64,000 nt of DNA from an uncultured Clostridia bacterium (GTDB lineage Bacteria; Bacillota; Clostridia; Christensenellales; Borkfalkiaceae). Where the stretch lies: positions 62,001 to 126,000 of the forward strand of contig CALVWR010000002.1 in the NCBI GenBank assembly GCA_944367565.1, read 5' to 3'. Both the position numbers and the translations under genes were made by a program. A model generated the notes under the pieces. That model saw nothing but the letters and a program-made list of their open reading frames with translations. It was not told the DNA's origin and searched no databases. Below, in pieces: positions 49,981 to 58,243 of this stretch (the stretch's first letter is position 1; each line of letters starts with the position of its first letter).

Positions 49981-51756
49981 ATGACAAGCAACAAAAAAGT
50001 ATTGGCGTTTATCGAAGAAACCAAGGCTTTGTGCGACCCCAAGGAAGTCGTTTGGGTGGACGGCAGCGAAGAACAGCTCGAAGCGTTCAGAAAACAGGCT
50101 GTCGAGGAAGGCATCCTGATCAAACTCAATCAGGAAAAACTCCCCGGCTGCTATCTGCACCGCACCACGCAGAACGACGTGGCGCGTGTGGAAGGCAGAA
50201 CCTATATCTGCTCCAAGAACAAAGATGATTCTTCCCCCATCAACAACTGGATGGAATCGGGTGAAGCGTACGATATGCTGAAGAAGCTTTTCAAGGGATG
50301 CATGAAAGGCAGAACGCTGTATGTGATTCCCTATTCGATGGGAGCTGTCGGCTCGAAATTTTCCAAGATCGGGATCGAGCTGACCGATTCGATCTACGTT
50401 GTCCTGAACATGGCGATCATGACGAGAGTGGGGCAGAAGGTGCTCGACGTGCTCGGCGACGGCGACTTCGTGAAAGGACTGCATTCCTATGCGGAACTTT
50501 CGGAAGAGAAGAGATATATCTGCCACTTCCCCGAGGACGATACCATCATTTCCATCAACTCCAACTACGGCGGCAACGTGCTGCTCGGTAAGAAGTGCTT
50601 CGCGCTCAGAATCGCGTCCTATCTCGGTAAGACGGAAGGCTGGATGGCGGAACACATGCTGATTCTCGGCGTGGAATATCCGAACGGCGAAACGAAGTAC
50701 ATCGCGGCGGCGTTCCCGTCTGCCTGCGGAAAGACCAATCTTGCAATGCTGATTCCTCCCGAAATTTACAAGAAGAAGGGATACAAGGTCTGGTGCGTAG
50801 GCGACGACATCGCGTGGATCAGAGTGGGTGAGGACGGCAGGCTTTACGCCGTCAACCCGGAAAACGGATTCTTCGGCGTTGCGCCGGGAACCAATGAGAA
50901 ATCCAACCCGAACGCGCTGCACACCACGCAGAAGGGAACGATTTTCACGAACGTTGCGTACAATGCGGACAACAACACCGTGTGGTGGGAAGGTCTCGAC
51001 AAGAATCCGCCGAAGAACGGGATCGACTGGAAGGGCAATCCCTGGAACGGCGATATGAAAGACGCCGACGGCAAGCCGATCAAGGGCGCGCATCCGAACA
51101 GCCGTTTCACCGCACCCGCAGTGAACTGCCCGTGTCTTTCCAAAGAATTTGAAAATCCCAACGGCGTGCCTCTGTCCGCGATCGTATTCGGCGGCAGAAG
51201 AGCCAAGACCGCTCCGCTGGTTTACCAGTCCACTTCGTGGAACAACGGCGTATTCGTCGGTTCTTCCATGGCGAGCGAAACGACGGCTGCCGCGACCGGT
51301 GCGGTGGGCGTTGTGAGAAGAGATCCGATGGCGATGCGTCCGTTTGTCGGCTACAACATGGGCGATTATTTCACGCACTGGATCGAAATGGGCAAAAAGG
51401 TCAAGAATCCGCCGAAAATCTTTAACGTCAACTGGTTCAGAACGGATGACGAAGGTCACTTCATCTGGCCGGGATTCGGCGACAATATGCGCGTGCTCGA
51501 CTGGATCTTAAAACGTTGCGCGGGCGAAGTCGACGCGGTGGAAACGCCGATCGGCTATGTTCCGAAAGCGGAAGATATCAATATCGAAGGGCTTGAAGGC
51601 ATCACGGTAGATACCATCAAAGGGCTTCTCGAAATCGACAAGGATACCTGGAAGGAAGAAGCGGAAGGCATTGAAAAATTCTACGGCGAACTCACCAGAG
51701 TGCCGCAGGAACTCAAAGATCAGCTTGCCAACCTGAAAGCGAAACTCAACGCGTAA
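49981..51756 (+). CDS. pckG: Phosphoenolpyruvate carboxykinase (GTP)
   Basis: 591 residues, the length of the GTP-dependent family. Interconverts oxaloacetate + GTP with PEP + CO2 + GDP. The PSACGKTN P-loop with reactive cysteine lies near residue 248; WVGDDIAW-type metal site (CVGDDIAWIR) and the C-terminal NWFRTDDEGHFIWPGFGDNMRVLDWI guanine-binding region are intact. RBS GTAGGAG. In anaerobes it often runs in the carboxylating direction. Confidence 0.97.
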   Translation: MTSNKKVLAFIEETKALCDPKEVVWVDGSEEQLEAFRKQAVEEGILIKLNQEKLPGCYLHRTTQNDVARVEGRTYICSKNKDDSSPINNWMESGEAYDMLKKLFKGCMKGRTLYVIPYSMGAVGSKFSKIGIELTDSIYVVLNMAIMTRVGQKVLDVLGDGDFVKGLHSYAELSEEKRYICHFPEDDTIISINSNYGGNVLLGKKCFALRIASYLGKTEGWMAEHMLILGVEYPNGETKYIAAAFPSACGKTNLAMLIPPEIYKKKGYKVWCVGDDIAWIRVGEDGRLYAVNPENGFFGVAPGTNEKSNPNALHTTQKGTIFTNVAYNADNNTVWWEGLDKNPPKNGIDWKGNPWNGDMKDADGKPIKGAHPNSRFTAPAVNCPCLSKEFENPNGVPLSAIVFGGRRAKTAPLVYQSTSWNNGVFVGSSMASETTAAATGAVGVVRRDPMAMRPFVGYNMGDYFTHWIEMGKKVKNPPKIFNVNWFRTDDEGHFIWPGFGDNMRVLDWILKRCAGEVDAVETPIGYVPKAEDINIEGLEGITVDTIKGLLEIDKDTWKEEAEGIEKFYGELTRVPQELKDQLANLKAKLNA

Positions 51757-51769
51757 GCGGAAATAAGAA

Positions 51770-51805
51770 AAAGGTCTTTGCAGACGGAGCTGCAAAGACC
51801 TTTCT
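51770..51805 (+). terminator. Terminator of pckG
   Basis: 14-bp stem (51770-51783 with 51790-51803), then T-rich. Confidence 0.82.
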
Positions 51806-51915
51806 TTGTAAAAAGAAAAAACGTTCTGTTTTTTGTATAAAATTTCGGGAATCGATCGGCAAATTTCCGTTCTTTATAAACGAACGCGTGCGGAAGATAC
51901 GGCGAAGAAAACGTT

Positions 51916-52710
51916 TTATCGGAAAAATTCCGGTTCTTCCACCTGACGGGGAACGGCGAAAAAAAGACAGATCGCGGAAAAAACCGTCAGGGCTGTTCCG
52001 AACAGGATATAATAAAGACGGAAGGGAACAAAAAAAGAAAACAGCAGGAACGTCAGTCCGAAAAAGAAATATCCGGGAGCGCGCCGGCGTGTGAAAACCG
52101 GTCTGAAAAGTTCGCGTAATTTCTCGCGGAAGGTATATTTTTTCGGCTGTAACGCTTCGGCGGGAAGCATATCGGCGTTTTTGAACAGGGTGTAGGTCGC
52201 GTTGCCGTCGCACAGTATGATTTTATCTCCGAATGTTTTGGCAAACGTCCGCAGTTCCGTTGAAAATTCCGGCGCGAACAGATAGGCTTTCTTGCAGCCG
52301 CTCATCAGATATGCGCGGCTTATATCGTCCTTTTTCACGCCGTCAAAGGAAAAAAACGGATAAACGTAAGCGTCGCTGTCCCGTAAATACACGCCTTTCT
52401 TGGTTGCCGCCGCAATTTTTCCGATTTTACCGAACGCTTCGGCAAAAAGTCTGCCGTTTTCCTTCCGCAATCCGAGATAAAACAGCAGATTTTCCTTTTT
52501 TCCGCTTTCCTTAAAAGAAAGCGCCGTCTTTTCCCGTTTGCCGTAAAGCCTGTAAAAACACAGCGTTGCCGAAATCAACGCGAGCAAAGCCGCAAAGATA
52601 ACCGCCAAAGGAATACGTAAAAAACTCGAAAAAAGTACAAATGTCACCGCAAAAACGGCGAATCCCGTAAAAAACGCGTCGAAAAACACCGAAAACAACA
52701 TTCTCTTCAT
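51916..52710 (-). CDS. Hypothetical membrane protein, two paired membrane hairpins
   Basis: 264 residues from ATG 52710 (GGGAGC upstream); a far longer in-frame extension to 52935 crosses the divergent promoter and is rejected. Hydrophobic pairs at about 5-55 and 205-250 flank a cytoplasmic domain (KTALSFKESGKKENLLFYLGL ... KIILCDGNATYTLFKNADML). The middle domain has alternating beta/alpha character resembling a restriction-endonuclease-like or nucleotide fold only loosely. No family recognised. Confidence 0.7.
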   Translation of the reverse strand: MKRMLFSVFFDAFFTGFAVFAVTFVLFSSFLRIPLAVIFAALLALISATLCFYRLYGKREKTALSFKESGKKENLLFYLGLRKENGRLFAEAFGKIGKIAAATKKGVYLRDSDAYVYPFFSFDGVKKDDISRAYLMSGCKKAYLFAPEFSTELRTFAKTFGDKIILCDGNATYTLFKNADMLPAEALQPKKYTFREKLRELFRPVFTRRRAPGYFFFGLTFLLFSFFVPFRLYYILFGTALTVFSAICLFFAVPRQVEEPEFFR

Positions 52711-52871
52711 TCTTTTCGCTCCCGTACTTTTGTTTCTGAAAAATTCCGGCGCGATGGACGGCATGGCGCCTTCCGCATTGCGCGGCAAACGCGCCGTCCG
52801 ATCGGCGGACGGAAAAATTTTTCTTTGTATATTGTTTCCGTAATTTACAAAAGATAAACGTGTCAAACGGC

Positions 52872-52900
52872 TTGTAAATTTCGTTTGCGTTTGGTATAAT
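52872..52900 (+). promoter_or_regulatory. Promoter of nadD-yqeK (leaderless)
   Basis: -35 TTGTAA (52872-52877), 17-bp spacer, -10 TATAAT (52895-52900). The ATG at 52907 is at the predicted start site. Confidence 0.8.
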
Positions 52901-52906
52901 GAAAAT

Positions 52907-54031
52907 ATGGAAAGGATCGGCATTTTCGGCGGCACGTTTGACCCCGTGCATAATGAACACGTTTATTTGGCTCAACAGGTGAAACGGGAATTGGGTCTGT
53001 CCGCATTGATCGCCGTTCCGACGTTGATTCCGCCGCACAAGTCGCACAGCGAGTGCGCGCCCGCCGCGGCGCGCTGCGAAATGCTCGCGCTTGCGTTCGG
53101 GAGGGAAAACGTATGCGATTACGAGATCCGAGAAGGCGGAACAAGCTACACATATAAAACGCTGGAATATCTGAAGAGCGTTTATCCCGATCGGGAATTG
53201 ATTTTTTTAGTCGGCGGCGATATGCTGGAGGACTTCAAAACGTGGAAATATCCCGAACGGATCCTTGCGGCGGCGCGGCTTGCGGCGTTTGAACGGGAAG
53301 GAACGCACGTCGATTTCGGTCGGGAATGCAGTCTGATCAGGGAGCGGTACGGCGCGGAAGTCATCAGGCTGAAATCTTGCGGAAAAAAGGTTTCGTCCAC
53401 GAAGATCCGGCTTTATACGATGTTCGGACTCGATATATCTGCGTATGTTCCGCGGAAAGTGGAGGCGTACATCCGCAGGGAAGGATTATATGCTCCCACG
53501 CTTGCGGTGGAACTGGTCAGGTCGGTGCTGAACGAAAGGCGGTTCATGCATACGGCGAATGTGGCGGTATGTGCGCTGGACAAGGCGAAAATTCTGGGGT
53601 TAGACCGGGATCGGGTATTCGATGCATGCGTATATCACGATATCGCAAAATACGTCGATCCGAAGAAACAGCCGGGTGCCGTTCCCGCCGACGCGCCGGA
53701 ACCGGTGGCGCACGCGTTTTTGGGAGCGTATATGCTGGAGCACGAATTCGGAATCAAAGACGAAGATATTCTCAATGCGGTAAAATATCATACGACCGGC
53801 AGGGCGGGAATGAGCAAGCTGGAAAAGCTGGTTTTTGTTGCGGACATGGTGGAGGAAGGCAGAAAGTTTGAAGGCGTGGAACGGCTGAGAGAGCTGTTTG
53901 ACACCGATTTTGACGCTTGCTTTGCCGCCTGTGTGGAAACGGAATACCGGCATCTTACCGAGGAAGGAAAAACGCCGTACTTTCTTACGGCGCAGTGTTA
54001 TGAATATTATGTGAAGGAGAAAAAGATTTGA
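52907..54031 (+). CDS. nadD: NadD-YqeK fusion: nicotinate-nucleotide adenylyltransferase plus HD-domain hydrolase
   Basis: 374 residues. Residues 1-195 are NadD (GIFGGTFDPVHNEH; IPPHKSHS; VSSTKIR), which adenylates nicotinate mononucleotide in NAD synthesis. Residues 200-374 are a YqeK-type HD phosphohydrolase (RFMHTANVAVCALDKA, VYHDIAKYVDP, AVKYHTTGRAGMSKLEKLVFVADMVEEGR), known elsewhere as a diadenosine tetraphosphate hydrolase. In most Bacillota these are two adjacent genes; here one frame. Predicted leaderless. Overlaps rsfS. Confidence 0.94.
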   Translation: MERIGIFGGTFDPVHNEHVYLAQQVKRELGLSALIAVPTLIPPHKSHSECAPAAARCEMLALAFGRENVCDYEIREGGTSYTYKTLEYLKSVYPDRELIFLVGGDMLEDFKTWKYPERILAAARLAAFEREGTHVDFGRECSLIRERYGAEVIRLKSCGKKVSSTKIRLYTMFGLDISAYVPRKVEAYIRREGLYAPTLAVELVRSVLNERRFMHTANVAVCALDKAKILGLDRDRVFDACVYHDIAKYVDPKKQPGAVPADAPEPVAHAFLGAYMLEHEFGIKDEDILNAVKYHTTGRAGMSKLEKLVFVADMVEEGRKFEGVERLRELFDTDFDACFAACVETEYRHLTEEGKTPYFLTAQCYEYYVKEKKI

Positions 54032-54372
54032 ACAGCGGAGAACTGGCGAAGAAAGCGGGAGAGATTCTTTCGGGAAAGAAGGCGACGGATATCCTCAAGA
54101 TCGACGTGACGGACAAGACGATTCTTGCCGATTACTATGTGATCGCCACGGGAAGGAGCATGACGCATGTGAAAAGTCTGGCGGAGAATCTGGAAGAAGA
54201 GCTTGACAAACAGGGCGTATCGCCGCTTCGTAGGGAAGGCGTGCGGGAAGGCAGATGGGCGGTGCTCGATTACGGCGACGTGATCGTGCATATCTTCAAC
54301 GACGAAAGCCGTTTGTTTTACCATCTGGAAAGGTTGTGGGATAACGGCGAAAATACCGAAAAAATGAATTAA
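54028..54372 (+). CDS. rsfS: Ribosomal silencing factor RsfS
   Basis: 114 residues from TTG 54028 (GAAGGAG upstream; TTGA overlap with the preceding stop). Family core KIDVTDKTILADYYVIATGRSMTHVKSLAENLEEEL and GRWAVLDYGDVIVHIFNDESRLFYHLERLW. Binds L14 and blocks subunit joining in stationary phase. The nadD-yqeK-rsfS order is conserved. Confidence 0.95.
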   Translation: MNSGELAKKAGEILSGKKATDILKIDVTDKTILADYYVIATGRSMTHVKSLAENLEEELDKQGVSPLRREGVREGRWAVLDYGDVIVHIFNDESRLFYHLERLWDNGENTEKMN

Positions 54373-54397
54373 AAAAACCGCTTTTACGAAAAAGCGG
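54371..54397 (-). terminator. Minus-strand terminator
   Basis: 8-bp stem (54378-54385 with 54390-54397) followed on the minus strand by T7. It would stop transcripts from the 54768-55070 gene after they cross the tandem repeats. Confidence 0.7.
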
Positions 54398-54525
54398 AAA
54401 AGGCTGTCGGAATGCGGGCAAAAAATTCATCGAATACGTTCGGCGGGGAGCCGTTGCGGCAAAACGGATCTGCCTGCCGCGATCGGGAACAAGATTCTTC
54501 CGTCTTGCGATCCGGAAGTACGTCC

Positions 54526-54735
54526 GGCCGTCAGGGGGAACGTTTTTCGGATTGTTTCTTGCCGCGAAAAATGTTGCCGGCCGTCAGGGGAACGTTTTTC
54601 GGATCGCTTCTTGCCGCGAAAAATGTTGCCGGCCGTCAGGGGAACGTTTTTCGGATCGCTTCTTGCCGCGAAAAATGTTGCCGCCGTCAGGGGGAACGTT
54701 TTTCGGATTGTTTCTTGCCGCGAAAATCTTGCGGC
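54526..54735. repeat. Four tandem repeats of 52-53 bp
   Basis: Units begin with GGCCGTCAGG or variant at 54526, 54579, 54631 and 54683. They are nearly identical, with no unique spacers. The unit length is not a multiple of three, so the several open frames across it are not coding. The rest of 54398-54525 shows nothing. Confidence 0.9.
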
Positions 54736-54744
54736 AATTTTTTT
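54715..54744 (+). terminator. Terminator at the end of the tandem repeats
   Basis: TTGCCGC (54715-54721) pairs with GCGGCAA (54731-54737), then T7. Earlier repeat units carry a degenerate version of this stem. Confidence 0.7.
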
Positions 54745-54767
54745 CTTGCCGGGAACGGAAAATTCCG

Positions 54768-55070
54768 TCAGCGATGCTCCGCTACATAGATGCGGTTGAT
54801 CTCGTCGGGACGGATTTCGATGTTATGTACTCTTCTGCGGATCCGCATCGGCTTTTTTGCCGGTGCGGCGGCGGGGCTTTTTTCTTCGGAAGCGATATCC
54901 TGTTTCGGCGCGGCGGCGGTTTTTTCGGCTGCGGAGGATTTCGTTTTCGGAGCGGTGCGGATATAGTAAACGCACAGTTTGACGAAGAGCACGCTCACGA
55001 AGGAGAGCGCGAAAAACAGAACGGTATACAAAAGTCCCGGAAGGAATGTGGATAAAAGAGCATTTTCCAT
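54768..55070 (-). CDS. Small single-pass membrane protein
   Basis: 100 residues from ATG 55070 (GAGGTG upstream). One membrane helix at about 8-35 (FLPGLLYTVLFFALSFVSVLFVKL), an Ala/Lys/Pro-rich flexible linker (SSAAEKTAAAPKQ) and a basic C-terminus (KKPMRIRRRVHNIEIRPDEINRIYVAEHR). The layout recalls OadG-like or DUF4834-like small anchors but no family is claimed. Confidence 0.7.
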   Translation of the reverse strand: MENALLSTFLPGLLYTVLFFALSFVSVLFVKLCVYYIRTAPKTKSSAAEKTAAAPKQDIASEEKSPAAAPAKKPMRIRRRVHNIEIRPDEINRIYVAEHR

Positions 55071-55163
55071 AAAACACCTCTTCGTTTTTCTGTCATGATA
55101 CAATAAAGTGAAGGTATAAAAATGGAAAAATAAGCCGAAAAAAAGGATTTTTTGTAAAATTGC

Positions 55164-55192
55164 TTTACAAATTCCCGAAAAAGGTATATGAT
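55164..55192 (+). promoter_or_regulatory. Promoter of the riboflavin transporter
   Basis: TTTACA (55164-55169), 17-bp spacer, TATGAT (55187-55192). Confidence 0.7.
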
Positions 55193-55207
55193 TTAGAAAA
55201 ATTCAAT

Positions 55208-55326
55208 GTTCTTTGGGGTAAGGTGCAAGTCCTTTCCGATAGTGAAAGTCTATGAACGCGCAGTTTTTTGCGCGCCGACGGGGTGGAATTCCCCGACCGA
55301 CGGTATAGTCCGGATGAGAAAAGAAC
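55208..55326 (+). promoter_or_regulatory. FMN riboswitch (RFN element)
   Basis: P1 GTTCTTT (55208-55214) pairs with AAAGAAC (55320-55326). Conserved RFN blocks GGGGTAAGGTGCAAGTCC, CCGACGGGGTGGAATTCCCC and GACCGACGGTATAGTCCGGATG are present. With FMN bound it should favour the terminator at 55362-55396 and switch off ribU. Confidence 0.93.
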
Positions 55327-55361
55327 GATGATTCGTTGCAGATTGCCGCGGATAAAATCGC

Positions 55362-55396
55362 TTTCCGAAGAGTTTGAATTTTCGGAAAAATTTTTT
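55362..55396 (+). terminator. FMN-riboswitch expression platform terminator
   Basis: TTTCCGAA (55362-55369) pairs with TTCGGAAA (55381-55388), followed by T6 shortly before the ribU Shine-Dalgarno. Confidence 0.8.
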
Positions 55397-55413
55397 ATTC
55401 GGAGGCTTTTTTT

Positions 55414-56022
55414 ATGCAAACGTATTCCAAGACCAAAATACTGGCGGGCAGCGCGGTGTTTGCTGCGCTGGCGTATCTCGTTTCCTTTCTGGAATTTCCG
55501 CTTTTTCCCGCCGTATCGTTTCTGAAACTGGATTTTTCCAACGTATTCACCCTGCTCGGCGGATTCATGTTCGGACCCGTTGCGGGCGTGGCGATTTCCG
55601 CCGTCAAGGAATTTCTCTGTTTTCTGACGAAATCCTCGACGGGCGGCGTGGGAGAGATCGCAAACTTTCTGCTCACCTGTTCGTTTATTCTGATTCCGAC
55701 GGTCGCTTACCGTTTCAGAAAAGGCTTCGGGTGGGTATGCGTCTATCTTGTTTCGGGGATTATCCTGCAGACGGGCGCGGCGCTCCTGATCAATAAATTC
55801 ATCAATTTTCCGTTGTATCAGGCAATCTTTTCCCTGCCGCCGGAAGTTGTGGATTTTTCGCTTCTCTGGCCGTTTATCGTGTGGTTCAATCTGATCAAGG
55901 GAGCGGCGATTTCGTTGCTGACCGTGCTGTTATATAAGCATGTCTCGCGGCTTTTCAAAAGCGTGCATCCCGCGCGGAAGGAAGGAAAAAACAACGCGCA
56001 TCTGCCGCCCGCAGGGGAATAA
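55414..56022 (+). CDS. ribU: ECF riboflavin transporter substrate-binding component
   Basis: 202 residues, six hydrophobic segments. S-component signature: LAGSAVFAALAYLVSFLEFPLFP, then FLKLDFSNVFTLLGGFMFGPVAGV, near residues 8-60. The FMN riboswitch directly upstream identifies riboflavin as substrate. It needs the shared EcfAA'T energising module, which is not in this window. CGGAGG precedes the ATG. Confidence 0.94.
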   Translation: MQTYSKTKILAGSAVFAALAYLVSFLEFPLFPAVSFLKLDFSNVFTLLGGFMFGPVAGVAISAVKEFLCFLTKSSTGGVGEIANFLLTCSFILIPTVAYRFRKGFGWVCVYLVSGIILQTGAALLINKFINFPLYQAIFSLPPEVVDFSLLWPFIVWFNLIKGAAISLLTVLLYKHVSRLFKSVHPARKEGKNNAHLPPAGE

Positions 56023-56036
56023 GTTCAAAAATCCCC

Positions 56037-56065
56037 TTTACTTTGGACGGGAATCGTAATATAAT
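56037..56065 (+). promoter_or_regulatory. Promoter of tsaE-tsaB-rimI (leaderless)
   Basis: -35 TTTACT (56037-56042), 17-bp spacer, -10 TATAAT (56060-56065); ATG at 56072, no Shine-Dalgarno. Confidence 0.78.
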
Positions 56066-56071
56066 AAAACC

Positions 56072-56476
56072 ATGGAAATTTTTATGAGCGACAGCGAAAC
56101 GGCCACGCGGAAATTCGCCGCCGCTTTTGCAAGACAACTCAAATGCGGGGACGTCGTATTGTTATCCGGAGAGCTGGGCGCGGGAAAGACCGCGTTTGTC
56201 AAGGGAATGGCGGAAGGTCTCGGCATAGAGGATGAAGTCGTTTCTCCCACCTACGCCTATCTGAACGTATACGGGGATTATCTGTATCATTATGACTGTT
56301 ACCGTCTGTCGGGCGGGGACGAGGCTGCGGCGTTGGGGCTGACGGATTATTTCGGCGGCGAGAACGTCTGCGTCATCGAATGGGCGCAGAACATCGCGTC
56401 GGCACTGCCGGACGGCTGTTTGGAAGTGACGATCGAAAAGACGGGGGAGAACGGCAGGAAGATCACGGTAAAATGA
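56072..56476 (+). CDS. tsaE: tRNA threonylcarbamoyladenosine biosynthesis ATPase TsaE
   Basis: 134 residues. P-loop LSGELGAGKTAFVKGMAEGLG (residue 32), SPTYAYLNVYGDYLYHYDCYRL and VIEWAQN are diagnostic. ATPase of the t6A37 tRNA-modification complex. Predicted leaderless message; ATG 56087 (MSDSE) is an alternative but also lacks an RBS. ATGA overlap with tsaB. Confidence 0.94.
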   Translation: MEIFMSDSETATRKFAAAFARQLKCGDVVLLSGELGAGKTAFVKGMAEGLGIEDEVVSPTYAYLNVYGDYLYHYDCYRLSGGDEAAALGLTDYFGGENVCVIEWAQNIASALPDGCLEVTIEKTGENGRKITVK

Positions 56477-57078
56477 ATTATCTCGGAATCGACACGAGCG
56501 GGGCGCCGCTCACCGTCGTGATGGAATACGGCGGGAAGAAGTACGAATATGCGGAAGCGGATTGCGGAACGCGCCATTCGGTGGCGCTGATGCCCGCGAT
56601 CGACGGGCTGTTGCGGAAAGCGGGAGCGCGGCTTGACGATTTTGATTTTTTTGCCTGTGTGATCGGCGCGGGGTCGTTTACCGGAATCCGCATCGGGGTA
56701 TCGACGATCAAGGCGTTATGCTATGCGAAAGGGAAGAAGTGTCTTGCCGTCACATCGTTCGACGTTCTCGCATACGATGTACCGGATGGAACGGCGCTTT
56801 GCGTGATCGACGCGCGGCACGGCGCCTATTATGTACGGGAATACGAAAAATTTCTGCCGACGGGGGAAGGGCGGTTCGTACAGACGGAGGAATACGAAAA
56901 ACTCTGTGCAGAACACGCCGTTGCCGCGGCGACGGCAGTGCCGCATCTGAAATATCTGTGCGACGTGACGAGAGGACTGAGAGCGGCGATCGAGGCGAAG
57001 GCGGCGGAATGTACTGACGATCTCGGTGCGCTGGCGCCTCTGTATATCAGGAAATCCCAGGCGGAAGAAGGACGATGA
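56473..57078 (+). CDS. tsaB: tRNA threonylcarbamoyladenosine biosynthesis protein TsaB
   Basis: 201 residues. ASKHA-fold pseudo-protease: start YLGIDTSGAPLTVV, GTRHSVALMPAIDGLL, and IGAGSFTGIRIGVSTIKAL near residue 70. Partner of TsaD and TsaE in t6A synthesis. ATGA overlaps with both neighbours. Confidence 0.94.
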   Translation: MNYLGIDTSGAPLTVVMEYGGKKYEYAEADCGTRHSVALMPAIDGLLRKAGARLDDFDFFACVIGAGSFTGIRIGVSTIKALCYAKGKKCLAVTSFDVLAYDVPDGTALCVIDARHGAYYVREYEKFLPTGEGRFVQTEEYEKLCAEHAVAAATAVPHLKYLCDVTRGLRAAIEAKAAECTDDLGALAPLYIRKSQAEEGR

Positions 57079-57509
57079 AACTGCGGCGCTGGAGGTATAC
57101 CGATATCGTTTCGATTGCGGCGTTTGAAGAGGAACAGGAATTTCCGGACAGGTGGAACTTCAATATGCTGGCGCAGTCGTTTCTGCAGGACGGATTTTAC
57201 GGGATTCTGGCGGAAGAGGAAGGGCAGATTCTGGGAATCGGCGCGATCGTCTTTAATCCGGACGGGGCGGATCTTGTGGATATTCTCGTGGCGAAGGATC
57301 GTCGGCGGCAAGGGATTGCCGACGCGATGATGCAGGCGCTGCTGCGGGAATGTGAAAGGCGCGAGCTGAAGAAACTTTTTCTGGAAGTCAGAGAGAGCAA
57401 TGCGGCGGCGATCGCGTTGTATCGCAAGTACGGATTTGAAAAGATCGGACAGCGGCATCGGTATTACGCGGACGGAGAAAATGCCGACGTGATGTGTCGG
57501 GAAAGCTGA
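57075..57509 (+). CDS. rimI: Ribosomal-protein-alanine N-acetyltransferase RimI
   Basis: 144 residues, GNAT fold. Acetyl-CoA pyrophosphate loop VAKDRRRQGIADAMMQ, then LFLEVRESNAAAIALYRKYGFEKIGQRHRYY. Acetylates ribosomal protein S18. The usual fourth gene of this cluster, tsaD, does not follow; an alpha/beta hydrolase does. Confidence 0.92.
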   Translation: MKLRRWRYTDIVSIAAFEEEQEFPDRWNFNMLAQSFLQDGFYGILAEEEGQILGIGAIVFNPDGADLVDILVAKDRRRQGIADAMMQALLRECERRELKKLFLEVRESNAAAIALYRKYGFEKIGQRHRYYADGENADVMCRES

Positions 57510-57546
57510 ATTGTCTCACCGAAGAAGAAGGATTCGGAGGTGGAGT

Positions 57547-58227
57547 ATGGCAAAACAACAGCTTTTATTTTTACACGGATATTTATCGGACGGCAATGCT
57601 TTTGCCGCACAGACGCGATTTTTTTCGCGTTATTTTGCCTGTTACGCGCCCGACTTACCGGGATTCGGGAAGAACGGCGCGATGCCGTATCCTTATTCGC
57701 TGGACGATTACGTCGCGTGGCTGAAAGGATATATGCGGGAAAACGGGATCGTAAAGCCGCACGTCGTGGCGCATTCGTTCGGGGCGCGCGTCGCAGTGAA
57801 AGCTGCGGCGGAGGACGGCGGGCTTTTTTCTTCTCTCGTCCTGACGGGCGCGGCGGGGATGAAGCCGAGAAGGACGTTATCTTATCGGGTAAAAAAGATG
57901 AAATTTTCCCTGCTGAAAAGGTTTAAAAGCAGAGAGGAACTGGAAAAATATTATTCTTCCGATTATCGCGCCCTCAATGCGGTGATGCGGGAAAGTTTCA
58001 AGAAAATCGTGAACGAGCATCTGGAAAGGGCGGCGAAGAAAGTTCGCAACCGCGTGCTGCTCGTTTACGGAGAAAAGGATCGGGAAACCCCGCTTTATAT
58101 GGCAAGGCGGTACCGACGGCTCATTGCCGGCAGTCGGCTTATCGTGATACGGAATGCGGGGCACTTTGTCTTTGCGGAGCGCGTGGCCGCGTTCAATTAT
58201 CCGGTTCGGGAATTTCTGCTTGCGTGA
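57547..58227 (+). CDS. Alpha/beta hydrolase
   Basis: 226 residues from ATG 57547 (CGGAGG upstream). Oxyanion strand LLFLHGYLSDGNAF, nucleophile elbow AHSFGA (Ser about 78), Asp in VYGEKDRETPL and His in NAGHF complete a serine-hydrolase triad. The cap is small and helical. Substrate unknown. It sits 17 nt before the MurF-like gene, so it may act on a cell-envelope intermediate (inference). Confidence 0.88.
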   Translation: MAKQQLLFLHGYLSDGNAFAAQTRFFSRYFACYAPDLPGFGKNGAMPYPYSLDDYVAWLKGYMRENGIVKPHVVAHSFGARVAVKAAAEDGGLFSSLVLTGAAGMKPRRTLSYRVKKMKFSLLKRFKSREELEKYYSSDYRALNAVMRESFKKIVNEHLERAAKKVRNRVLLVYGEKDRETPLYMARRYRRLIAGSRLIVIRNAGHFVFAERVAAFNYPVREFLLA

Positions 58228-58243
58228 AAGGAGGAAGAGGAAT

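Noticed and set aside
49858-51459. 533-codon minus frame opposite pckG
   Set aside because: Antisense to a full-length PEP carboxykinase; composition is typical of a shadow frame.
52711-52935. 75-residue N-terminal extension of the 51916 membrane protein
   Set aside because: It runs through the nadD promoter region and overlaps the nadD start, while ATG 52710 has a Shine-Dalgarno and begins a membrane helix.
54526-54735. Possible CRISPR array
   Set aside because: The repeats are contiguous with no unique spacers, and no cas gene is near.
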